DNA of 64,000 nucleotides, from positions 1 to 64,000 of the forward strand of contig JAFCCL010000002.1 of the NCBI GenBank assembly GCA_017610205.1. The letters are read 5' to 3'. Source of the DNA: Candidatus Iainarchaeum sp. GTDB lineage: Archaea > Iainarchaeota > Iainarchaeia > Iainarchaeales > GCA-2688035. A program made the translations under genes and the position numbers. This document shows positions 1-8,225 of this stretch, in pieces; position 1 is the first letter of the stretch; every line of letters begins with the position of its first letter. Under the pieces are notes generated by a model, which worked only from the letters and a program-made list of their open reading frames with translations, had not been told where the DNA came from and searched no databases.

Positions 1-145
1 TTTTGCTTTGTTGCAAAATTTATGGCATCCTGTGCACTTATTGCAAAAGCCTGCGAACACAAAAAAAGCAAAGCTAATGCTATCAAAAACCTTTTGACCA
101 TTGAATAGTAATAAATGAAGCGGAATATATTAAGGTTGCGGTGAT

Positions 146-859
146 TTGTTAAAGGTAAAAATCGTTCTTGTAAGGCCTGTTTATGACGAGAATGTGGGTT
201 TGACTGCAAGAACCATGGCAAATTTTGGTTACAGGGAACTGGCACTTGTTGGCCCTGAATGTGATTGGAATAGCGGAAAGGCTAAGAGCAGGGCAATGCA
301 TGGCAAAAGCTTGTTGTTAAAAGCAAAGGAATTTGATTCAATTAAAGAGGCTGTAAAAGACTGCAGTTACGCTATTGCAACAAGTGCAAGAAAGGGCAAA
401 AACAGGAATTTTTTAAAACCTGTTGAAATTGCAGAAAGGTTTGGCAAAAGCAATGCAAAAATTGCTTTGGTTTTTGGTTCAGAACCAAGCGGTCTTTCAA
501 ACAGGGAAATTGCTGAATGTGATTTTGTTGCAAGCATTCCTGCATCTGCAAAATATCCCACTCTTAACCTAAGCCACGCTGTCTGCGTAATGCTCTACCA
601 GTTGTTTGCAGAAAGTGAAAAAAAGGCAGGAAATGGAAAAAAAGCAGGGTTTAAGAGTGCAAAACCCACAACCAAAAAAATTCTGGTCAAAATATTTGAA
701 AAAGATTTGAGCTTGCTTTCGTCAATTGATGACAAAAAGGCAGTGCTTGCCTCCTTTAAGGCACTTTGTTCAAGGTCTTTGCTTTCAGAAAAAGAGGCAA
801 AGGCACTAATTGCTTTTTTGTCAGAAACAGAAAAAAGTTTGAATAAAAAAGGGTTTTGA
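146..859 (+). CDS. TrmJ/SpoU-family tRNA/rRNA methyltransferase
   Basis: ORF with IVLVRPVYDENVGLTARTMANFGYREL and ALVFGSEPSGLSNREI, typical SPOUT TrmJ motifs; TTG start. Confidence 0.85.
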   Translation: MLKVKIVLVRPVYDENVGLTARTMANFGYRELALVGPECDWNSGKAKSRAMHGKSLLLKAKEFDSIKEAVKDCSYAIATSARKGKNRNFLKPVEIAERFGKSNAKIALVFGSEPSGLSNREIAECDFVASIPASAKYPTLNLSHAVCVMLYQLFAESEKKAGNGKKAGFKSAKPTTKKILVKIFEKDLSLLSSIDDKKAVLASFKALCSRSLLSEKEAKALIAFLSETEKSLNKKGF

Positions 860-930
860 TGAAAAAGAGTTTTGATGAAAAATAGCGAAACTGTTAATAA
901 CTTTGAAAAACAAGTTTTTATTGATAAAAT

Positions 931-1347
931 ATGGCTATGGCTATTCCAATTCGCGCATTGCAGAGAAGGATGAGTTGGGGCAAGATTGGGGGAAAAGCAA
1001 GGGAACAAGCACGAAAGGCTGTTCAAAAATATGCACAGTATAGAAAAGGAAGGCAGCAGGTAAGGGAAATTGGAGCCCTTAAAAAATTTCTGAAAATTCC
1101 AACACCAAGCTTAAAGGCACATATTGAAATGCTGGCAAAAGAGCTGGAAAATGCAGGAAAAACCAAAAACGACATTTTTGAAATTGTTATAAATGATTTG
1201 AACAAAATGAAACAACTTGCAACGCAGACAAATACTGGCTCCGATGTTATAAACAAGGCATTGTTAGGCAATGGATTTAAAAGCCAGAAAATGACTGTTT
1301 CGGCAGTAATTAAGCGAATGGAACAAAGGGCTGAAACAGGACAATAA
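931..1347 (+). CDS. hypothetical protein
   Basis: 138-aa ORF, co-oriented with neighbours. Confidence 0.55.
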   Translation: MAMAIPIRALQRRMSWGKIGGKAREQARKAVQKYAQYRKGRQQVREIGALKKFLKIPTPSLKAHIEMLAKELENAGKTKNDIFEIVINDLNKMKQLATQTNTGSDVINKALLGNGFKSQKMTVSAVIKRMEQRAETGQ

Positions 1348-1424
1348 ATTATTTTAACTTAAATTTGAGTATTATTGCAAAGGCTTAAATAGGTGGATTG
1401 CCTTTTTTATTTAAAGGGGTTAAA

Positions 1425-1991
1425 ATGGGTGAAAAGGCGCTTTTTTCGTTTCTAAAAAAGGTTACTCTTGCTTTTGAAAAACAGGACATTTTTGGATTGA
1501 AGGAAATTGCAAACCAGGCTATTGAAAATGCTTCTTTGGCAAATGACAAAAGGCTTGCAAACCTTGCTCTTGTAGCCTATTGTTTGCATAAGATGAGCAG
1601 CAAGCAGCATATTGTAAGAGACGGCAGATGGCCTGAAATAAAGCACGATATTTTGTTTGATTTGAAAAAGGCTGCAAAAAGCCTTGAAGACACTGACCTT
1701 GAAGGATTTGACCACTGGATTGGCGGAGTAATTGGTTCAGTAAAGCAGGCTGATGAAAAAATTGGAAACTATGTGCAGAATCTTTTTGAAAAAGCAAAAA
1801 TAAAATATGCAAGCACTGCTTACAGCATGGGTTTGAGTTTGGGGCAGTCTGCTGCCTTGACTGGAACTGACAAAAAAGATTTGCTTCGTTATATTGGAGT
1901 TACAAGACTTGCTGACAGGGAAGCCGTTACACTTGACATTGGAAAAAGGTTGCGTAGTCTTAAAAGAAAGATGGGTGTGAAAAAGAAATGA
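1425..1991 (+). CDS. hypothetical archaeal protein, helical, basic C-terminus
   Basis: ORF 1398..1991; Met at 1425 (MGEKALF) is the likelier start; 4-nt overlap with next gene. Confidence 0.6.
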   Translation: MGEKALFSFLKKVTLAFEKQDIFGLKEIANQAIENASLANDKRLANLALVAYCLHKMSSKQHIVRDGRWPEIKHDILFDLKKAAKSLEDTDLEGFDHWIGGVIGSVKQADEKIGNYVQNLFEKAKIKYASTAYSMGLSLGQSAALTGTDKKDLLRYIGVTRLADREAVTLDIGKRLRSLKRKMGVKKK

Positions 1992-2659
1992 ATGTAATTT
2001 TTGATGCATCTACCCTTATTTCAATAAGCCAAACCTGCCTTGTGAACCTTTTAGGTGGATTAAAGCAGAAAATGAATGCAGAGTTTATAGTTCCAAAGGC
2101 TGTGTTTTACGAGGCAGTGCAAAGGCCTATTTCAATCAAAAGGTTTGAGTTGAATGCAATTAGAATAAAAAAAGTAATTGAAGAAAACGGCTTCAAAATA
2201 GTTGCTTCCAAAGACCAAGGACTTTTTGACGAAATTGCAGGAATTGCAAATGCCTGTTTTTTTATAAAGGGAAAGCCAATAAAGCTTTTGCAAAGGGGAG
2301 AAATTGAAGCCCTTGCACTTGTGAAAGAATTGGGAGCAGGAGCTCTTGCAATTGACGAAAGGACTACAAGAATGCTTTTTGAGGCACCAGAGCATTTGAG
2401 AAAAATATTGCAGACAAGGAGAAGAATTGAAATTAAGGCAGACAGGTCAAATGTAAGAGCTTTGGAGTTAATGTTTCCGGGGATTACAATAGTTAGAAGT
2501 GTTGAGCTGATTGCTTTGGCTGAAGAAATGGGATTGCTTGAAAAGGAATTGCCAAAAGGAGAGCAAAGCCTTGAAGCAGCATTGTTTGCAGCAAAGTATT
2601 CCGGCTGTGCTGTTTCTGCAAGGGAAATTAATATGTTCTTGCATGGAAAAAAATGGTAA
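1988..2659 (+). CDS. PIN-domain-like protein
   Basis: N-terminal MNVIFDASTLISIS and ALAIDERTTRML, PIN-like acidic motifs; overlaps upstream gene by 4 nt. Confidence 0.6.
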   Translation: MNVIFDASTLISISQTCLVNLLGGLKQKMNAEFIVPKAVFYEAVQRPISIKRFELNAIRIKKVIEENGFKIVASKDQGLFDEIAGIANACFFIKGKPIKLLQRGEIEALALVKELGAGALAIDERTTRMLFEAPEHLRKILQTRRRIEIKADRSNVRALELMFPGITIVRSVELIALAEEMGLLEKELPKGEQSLEAALFAAKYSGCAVSAREINMFLHGKKW

Positions 2660-2749
2660 AAAATTACGTGAAAAAAAGTGGTGAAAAAAAAATGAATGTT
2701 GAAAAAATTGGCGAAGTAAATTAAAGAAATTAGTGAAGGGATTAAAAAA

Positions 2750-3220
2750 ATGGATGTTAAAGAAATTGACGAAAAAGATTACGGCGAAATAATTGGACTT
2801 ATTAAGTCAGAATTTCCTTACGTGGAATTTGACGAGGAAAAAATCAGGGAAAGAATTGAAAGCAGCAAAATTTTTCTCTTCAAGGCAATTGAAGGAAAAA
2901 AGATTTTGGGTTTTGTTGAACTGGAACTTTTGGAAGGAAGTGTTGCAAGAATAAATGGTTTAACTGTAAAACCAGAATTCAGAAACAATGGAGTTGCCAA
3001 AAAGCTTTTGGATTACTCAATTAAGTTTTTGAAAGAGAAAAAAATTGCAAGGGTTCTTTTGCTTGTAAAGGAAAAAAATGCAGCAGCAAAAAAGATATAC
3101 AAGGAATTCGGATTTGGGTTTATTGGAATGTACCACAGGGAACTTGACAGCGAAGTTGTTGAAGAAATGGAACTTGATTTGGCACCAGAGGACAAAAAGG
3201 ATTTAAGCTACGTTGGGTAA
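2750..3220 (+). CDS. GNAT N-acetyltransferase
   Basis: LTVKPEFRNNGVAKKLLDYSI and NAAAKKIYKEFGFGFIGMY motifs. Confidence 0.85.
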   Translation: MDVKEIDEKDYGEIIGLIKSEFPYVEFDEEKIRERIESSKIFLFKAIEGKKILGFVELELLEGSVARINGLTVKPEFRNNGVAKKLLDYSIKFLKEKKIARVLLLVKEKNAAAKKIYKEFGFGFIGMYHRELDSEVVEEMELDLAPEDKKDLSYVG

Positions 3221-3244
3221 GCTGGATTGACAGGCGTGGTTGAA

Positions 3245-4681
3245 TTAGTAGGCTTTTCCAAACCAGGCTTTTATTGATGTTTCCTTTCCGCATTTAATGC
3301 ATTTTAGCTTTTGGCTTTTTTGATTAAATGGAATGCATCTGCTTGTTGCAGTTGTTTCGTCCTTTATGGCTTCCTCGCATGCTGAAGTGTTGCAGAAGGG
3401 TGCAAGGATTAGCTTTCTTTCAGACAGTGCCTTTTTGAATTCCTGCCAGGTTTTGACTTCGGCGGAATTTTCTTTGAGAAATTTTTTGGCATTTTTAAAA
3501 AGGTCATTGTGCATTTCTTCAATTGCCTGCGTTGCCTTTTTTGCAAGATTTGATTCTTTTACAAATTCTTTTTTGCCGTTGTCTCTTCTTACCAAAACAA
3601 CCTGTTTTTTGTCAAGGTCTTTTGGACCGATTTCAATTCTTAAAGGAATTCCTTTGAGTTCCCATTCATTAAACTTCCATCCGGCAGAGTAAGATTCACG
3701 GTCGTCAACAAAAGCGTTTAATGAGGAAAGGTTTTTTTCGAGCTCTTTTGCTTTTTTCAAAACTTTTGCTTTTGTTTTGTCAAAAAGAATCGGAACAATT
3801 ACTGCTTTGGTTTTTGCAAGTTTTGGCGGAACCACCATTCCTTTATCATCACCATGTACCATTACAACTGCTCCAATAAGCCTTGTTGAAAAACCCCAGC
3901 TGTTTTGCCAGGGGGTTTTTTTGCTGCCTTTTTCGTCAAGGTATTCAATGCCAAAGCCTTTTGCAAAGCCTTGTCCCAAATTGTGGGTTGTTCCCATTTG
4001 CAGTGCTTTGCCGTCTGGCATTAGTGATTCCAAAGTAAATGTTTTCTTTGCTCCTGCAAACCGCTCTGATTCAGTTTTCTCTCCAAGAATAACAGGAATT
4101 GCAAGTTGTTCCTCGCAAAGAAGCCTGTATTCTTCCAAAATCTTTAAAGCTTCGCCTTCAGCTTCCTTTTCTGTTTCGTAAACACAGTGACCTTCCTGCC
4201 ACAAGAATTCCCTGGTTCTGAGAAAGAGTTTGCATTGCTTTACCTCCCAGCGTAGAACATTGCACCATTGGTTTAAGCGCAGGGGAAGGTCACGCCAGGA
4301 GCGAACCCACTTTGCATAACTTGCATACATTATTGTTTCGCTTGTTGGCCTTATTGCAACCTTTTCTTCAACATCTTTGCCGTCACTTTCAATCCAAGCA
4401 AGTTCTGGTTCAAAACCCTCAGCGTGTTCTGCTTCTTTTTCAAAAAAGCTTTTTGGAATAAGCAGTGGAAAATAAGCATTTTTCACACCCAATTTTGATA
4501 TTCTTGAATCAAAATAGGTTTTAATATTTTCCCAAATTGCGTAAGCGTTTGGTCTAACAATCATAAAACCACGAACAGGAGCATAGTCTGCAAGCTCTGC
4601 TTTTTGTACAACCTGATTGTACCATTCGGAAAAATTTCCTTTTTTTGTTTCTGTCAAACCCTGTTGCTTTTCTTCAACCAT
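3245..4681 (-). CDS. proS: prolyl-tRNA synthetase (archaeal/eukaryal type)
   Basis: RPTSETIMYASYAKWVRSWRDLPLRLNQWCNVLRWE, FLWQEGH; likely start MVEEKQQ at 4681. Confidence 0.92.
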   Translation of the reverse strand: MVEEKQQGLTETKKGNFSEWYNQVVQKAELADYAPVRGFMIVRPNAYAIWENIKTYFDSRISKLGVKNAYFPLLIPKSFFEKEAEHAEGFEPELAWIESDGKDVEEKVAIRPTSETIMYASYAKWVRSWRDLPLRLNQWCNVLRWEVKQCKLFLRTREFLWQEGHCVYETEKEAEGEALKILEEYRLLCEEQLAIPVILGEKTESERFAGAKKTFTLESLMPDGKALQMGTTHNLGQGFAKGFGIEYLDEKGSKKTPWQNSWGFSTRLIGAVVMVHGDDKGMVVPPKLAKTKAVIVPILFDKTKAKVLKKAKELEKNLSSLNAFVDDRESYSAGWKFNEWELKGIPLRIEIGPKDLDKKQVVLVRRDNGKKEFVKESNLAKKATQAIEEMHNDLFKNAKKFLKENSAEVKTWQEFKKALSERKLILAPFCNTSACEEAIKDETTATSRCIPFNQKSQKLKCIKCGKETSIKAWFGKAY

Positions 4682-4722
4682 AAAAAAACACTCTTGTAAG
4701 AAATTGCATTGCAAAAAGCTTT

Positions 4723-5865
4723 TTATTTCTTGTTTTGCCATTTTTCCTCTGGAAACCTGTGTCTTCTCTTGCTATCCCTTATAAAGTCGGCAATTTTTGA
4801 CAAAGCATCCTTGTCCATTCTTTTTTTGGCCTCATAATCAGGCAATGTTTTTATGGGGGGTCGTTCTCTTTCAATTATTTCCTTTTCGTTTAAAAAATAT
4901 TCACTTGGCTTTCCTTCCTCTTCCCTTATTTCAGGAAACCTAAAAACCGAACAAAATTTGTTTAGAAACTCTACTTTTTCTCTTTCAGAAAGCCTTTTTG
5001 CAAAAACCTGCATTATGCTAAAGGCCTGCCTTCCCAAAGCAGATGTTTCCCTGTTTGTGTGTTCTACTTCTCCTAAATCAATTTGAGCCATGCTGTCTAA
5101 GCCAAACTTTCTTGAAATGTCAATTAAGTGACCTATTTCAACTCCGTAACCTACAAAGAAGGGAATTTTTTCAAGCAATTTTCTTCGCCCTGCTGCCTGG
5201 CCGCATAAGGGCTGGATAAAACCGGTTAATTCAGGATAGTAAAGATTCATAAAAGGCCTTACTCCAATTTCAGTTGTTCTGCCTCCACCGTATGAAATGG
5301 TTTTGCCTTTGAATTTAATTGCCCGCCTGTAAAAGCCTCTGGCATAACCTAGCTTTTTTTGTTCAAGCAATGGACCTGCCAAACCGTAAATAAATTTTGG
5401 ATGAATGTTTGTAATGTCTGCATCAACCCAGCAGATTATGTCGCCCCGCAGTACATGAAGGCTTTTCCAAAGGTTTTCTCCCTTTCCGTAAAATGCTCCA
5501 AATTCACGCAGGTGCCTTTTGCTTTCAATTATTTTTGCACCTGCTTTTTCTGCAACTGCAACGGTGTTGTCAGTGCTGCTTGAGTCAATTATTGCAATTT
5601 CGTCCACAAAATGTTTTTTGTTATACAATGCCTCCTTGATTGTAGAAATTACGTGGCCAACATTTTCTTCCTCGTTCAGGGTTGGAATGCCAACACTTAT
5701 TTTTAGATTTTGCTGTTTCTTTAATTCAATTAGCCTGTCAATGTCTTCAAACTGCGAATGGTGCAGTGTATTTTTGTTAAACCAGGAAAGAACGCTTGTG
5801 TCACAAGCCTTTGACTGCTTTTTTCTCCTGACCTTTTTTGCGGTTTTTTTTACTTTTTCAACCAT
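4723..5865 (-). CDS. family 2 glycosyltransferase (glucosyl-3-phosphoglycerate synthase-like)
   Basis: ISVGIPTLNEEENVGHVI, IIDSSSTDNTVAVAEKAGA, ICWVDADITNIHPKF; start trimmed to MVEKV because the ORF track start lies in the tRNA. Confidence 0.75.
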   Translation of the reverse strand: MVEKVKKTAKKVRRKKQSKACDTSVLSWFNKNTLHHSQFEDIDRLIELKKQQNLKISVGIPTLNEEENVGHVISTIKEALYNKKHFVDEIAIIDSSSTDNTVAVAEKAGAKIIESKRHLREFGAFYGKGENLWKSLHVLRGDIICWVDADITNIHPKFIYGLAGPLLEQKKLGYARGFYRRAIKFKGKTISYGGGRTTEIGVRPFMNLYYPELTGFIQPLCGQAAGRRKLLEKIPFFVGYGVEIGHLIDISRKFGLDSMAQIDLGEVEHTNRETSALGRQAFSIMQVFAKRLSEREKVEFLNKFCSVFRFPEIREEEGKPSEYFLNEKEIIERERPPIKTLPDYEAKKRMDKDALSKIADFIRDSKRRHRFPEEKWQNKK

Positions 5866-5918
5866 ATTAATCATGCAAACCAAATCCAATAAAGCTGCAA
5901 ACTTGTTAATTAATGTAT

Positions 5919-5991
5919 TGGGAAGTAGAGGATTTGAACCCCTGTCGGAGGACCCCCAGTCCACAATGCTACCAAACTACACCAACCCCCC
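5919..5991 (-). tRNA. tRNA-Pro(GGG)
   Basis: Cloverleaf folded by eye; acceptor GGGGGGT/ACTTCCC (with G-U pairs), loop CTGGGGG, T-loop TTCAAAT. Confidence 0.85.
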
Positions 5992-6053
5992 AATTGCTAC
6001 AATTTAATTGTGTGGAAAAGCTTTTAAAAAATGCAAAAAAAAGAAAAAGAAAG

Positions 6054-6126
6054 TGGGACCGAGAGGATTTGAACCCCTGCCGCAGCGTCCCAAACGCAGA
6101 ATCCTACCAGACTAGACTACGGTCCC
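6054..6126 (-). tRNA. tRNA-Pro(TGG)
   Basis: Acceptor GGGACCG/CGGTCCC, loop TTTGGGA (anticodon TGG), T-arm AGGGG TTCAAAT CCTCT. Confidence 0.88.
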
Positions 6127-6569
6127 AAAAAAGCACAGTATGTTTCTAAAGAAATTATGACTAAAAAGCTTTAAAAAAACTCTCTTTTTAGCAAAAATTC
6201 CCTTCAAACAATTTTCACCGGAAATCAATCCACTTGAATTTTTCACCGGAAACCTCGTCTCTTTCCTTTTGTTTTTAAACGCGTTAAACAAGATTATTTC
6301 AATTGATTAAAAAAAATTGGAGAGTGATGTTAATGAGAGCTTTTAGAGTGTGCAGGTTTGTTGAAGCCTATGGAAGCAAAGAAATTGTCAGGCCCTTGAT
6401 TTAGCTGGGTTTTTTTATTTTTATTGCTTGGCAGGGCAAATGTAGGCAAATTGCCTGCACCTGCCGGCGTTACAATTAAAAGCAAGTGTCAGCGAGTGAA
6501 TTCGGTTGCCGAAAGGCAATCGTAATCGCGCCTCGCATAAAGGCAAAGGAGGTGGAAAAAAAGAAAATG

Positions 6570-6596
6570 GCCAGAGTGACCAAGTAAGCTACTACC
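6570..6596 (+). pseudogene. truncated tRNA copy
   Basis: GCCAGAG+TGACCAAGTAAGCTACTACC equals 6648..6654 joined to 6676..6695 of the downstream tRNA (21-nt internal deletion). Confidence 0.65.
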
Positions 6597-6639
6597 AATA
6601 TATGTTAGTGGTTCAAAGTTTTTAATTGTTTTGGTGGCG

Positions 6640-6726
6640 GGTGACGTGCCAGAGCGGTTGAATGGACTTGGCTTATGACCAAGTAAGCTACTACCGGCTT
6701 CGAGGGTTCGAATCCCTCCGTCACCG
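6640..6726 (+). tRNA. class II (long variable arm) tRNA, apparent anticodon TAT; Ser/Leu-like
   Basis: Acceptor GGTGACG/CGTCACC, discriminator G, anticodon arm CTTGG-CTTATGA-CCAAG, V-arm AAGC..GCTT, T-arm GAGGG TTCGAAT CCCTC; 87 nt. Confidence 0.75.
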
Positions 6727-6795
6727 GCGGATTGTGTTAGGAAGCTTAACCATTCATCTATCACAATCCCTAAAAAATTCAAAGGAGGTGGAAAA

Positions 6796-7071
6796 ATGAG
6801 TTTACCAATAAAAAAGTTTGCTGTTGGAGGAATACAGGTTGCAGTATGGAAGAATGAAGGAAAGGAAGGAAGAAACTATTACAGTGTTTCTTTTGACAAA
6901 AGATACAAGGACAAGAATGATGAGTGGAAAAGCAGCAGTTCTTTGAAAGCAAACGACATTCCAAAAGCTGTTTTGGCTTTGGAAAAGGCATATGAGTTCA
7001 TTTCATTAAAGGAACCAGAGCAAACAGAAAACAAGGAACAGGAAAAGACGCTTGCGGCAGCAATGGCATAA
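6796..7071 (+). CDS. small hypothetical protein, possibly PC4-like ssDNA-binding
   Basis: 91 aa with strong SD (AAAGGAGGTGGAAAAATG); AVWKNE..YYSVSFDKRYKD..EWKSSSSLKANDIPKAVLALEKAYEF pattern. Confidence 0.6.
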   Translation: MSLPIKKFAVGGIQVAVWKNEGKEGRNYYSVSFDKRYKDKNDEWKSSSSLKANDIPKAVLALEKAYEFISLKEPEQTENKEQEKTLAAAMA

Positions 7072-7155
7072 TTGCATTGCCAAGGCTTTGACGAAATTGT
7101 CTTTTCAAAACAGTGGCGAAAGGTTTATAACTTTCCAAAAGAATTAAATTATTGA

Positions 7156-7431
7156 ATGAGAAGGCATTTGAAGAAAGTAAGGAAATCCATTATTACAAAG
7201 GAAGAGCTTATAGCCGACGCAATTTTTCTTCTTGTACCTGCATTTCTTTCATTTTTTATAATTTTAATGTTTGACATTCACCACAGCTTTTATGAGTGGC
7301 CAATGCAGCTTAAATTCATTTTTACAACACCGTTTCCATATCTTTTGTTTGTGCCAATTGGAGCAATAATGGGCTTTTTTGTAATAAAGCTTATTTTGTT
7401 TGGCTTTAAGGAAGAAGAAGAAAAAGCCTAG
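7156..7431 (+). CDS. small membrane protein
   Basis: 91 aa, two hydrophobic segments. Confidence 0.55.
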   Translation: MRRHLKKVRKSIITKEELIADAIFLLVPAFLSFFIILMFDIHHSFYEWPMQLKFIFTTPFPYLLFVPIGAIMGFFVIKLILFGFKEEEEKA

Positions 7432-7984
7432 GTCTCTTTTTTAGAAAACAAAAGTGTTGAAACAATTAGCCCAAGAATTGAAAGGGCAAGCATTACAAGG
7501 AACAGGAATCTGAATCCAAAAAATTCTGCCAAAAAGCCGCCTACAGCTGCTGAAATTCCTACCAAAAGGTAATTCATTGACTCCCAAAGACCCCACTCTG
7601 AGACAAACTTTCCCTTGTCCAAATGTTTGGAATAAAGGCCGTCATATGCAGGCTCCCCCCAATAGCTGTTGCAATTCCAAAAATCGCTTGAACAGCAAAA
7701 AGGTCAAGCAGATCTTGAATTAAAAGATAACCCAAAAAACCAAAACAACCTAGAGCATAACCCACTACCACAAACTGTTCCTTGTACTTGACATGATCCT
7801 CCCACCTGCTTATAAAAAAAATTAGAACTCCAGCAGAAATAGCAAAAACAGAATAGGCAGTTCCTGCTGTCAAAAGGTCTCCGCCAATCTGTTCAACAAA
7901 AACAGCATAAATTGGACCAAACAGCCCTCCAGCTAGTATGGACAATCCTGAAGCTAAAAGAAGTATTTTCAAAGCCTTTTGCAT
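7428..7984 (-). pseudogene. MFS-type transporter fragment, frameshifted
   Basis: ORFs 7574..7984 and 7428..7622 join if the C6 run at 7655..7660 (G6 on coding strand) is changed by one base: ..ATAIGG|EPAYDGLYSKHLDKGKFVSEWG.. Confidence 0.75.
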
Positions 7985-8020
7985 AGAGGAAATACTGGTT
8001 CTTCATATTTATAGTTTTTG

Positions 8021-8161
8021 GTAAGTATTTAGTCTGCTTCATTTTTTTATTCGTTTTTTTAGGATTTTGAATTATTTAATTTACAATTTTACGTTAAACA
8101 AATTTTTTCTGCTTAAATATTTCAAAAAAATAACCACCTGACAACCCAACTAAATACTTAC
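8021..8161. mobile_element. MITE-like element with 13-bp terminal inverted repeats
   Basis: GTAAGTATTTAGT at 8021..8033 and ACTAAATACTTAC at 8149..8161; CCAACTAAATACTTACA also at 34694..34710. Confidence 0.5.
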
Positions 8162-8225
8162 AGTTTTTGATTTCAACCCATCCTGCAAAAGGATTATATT
8201 TGAGAAAATTCTTATAGAATACTGA

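Noticed and set aside
3777-4181. 134-aa plus-strand ORF
   Set aside because: Antisense shadow of proS
6333-6404. 23-aa ORF MRAFRVCRFVEAYGSKEIVRPLI
   Set aside because: Too short and without a strong SD or other support
6489-6782. 97-aa minus-strand ORF
   Set aside because: Spurious translation across a tRNA (GDGGIRTLEAGSSLLGHKPSPFNRSG pattern), not a protein gene
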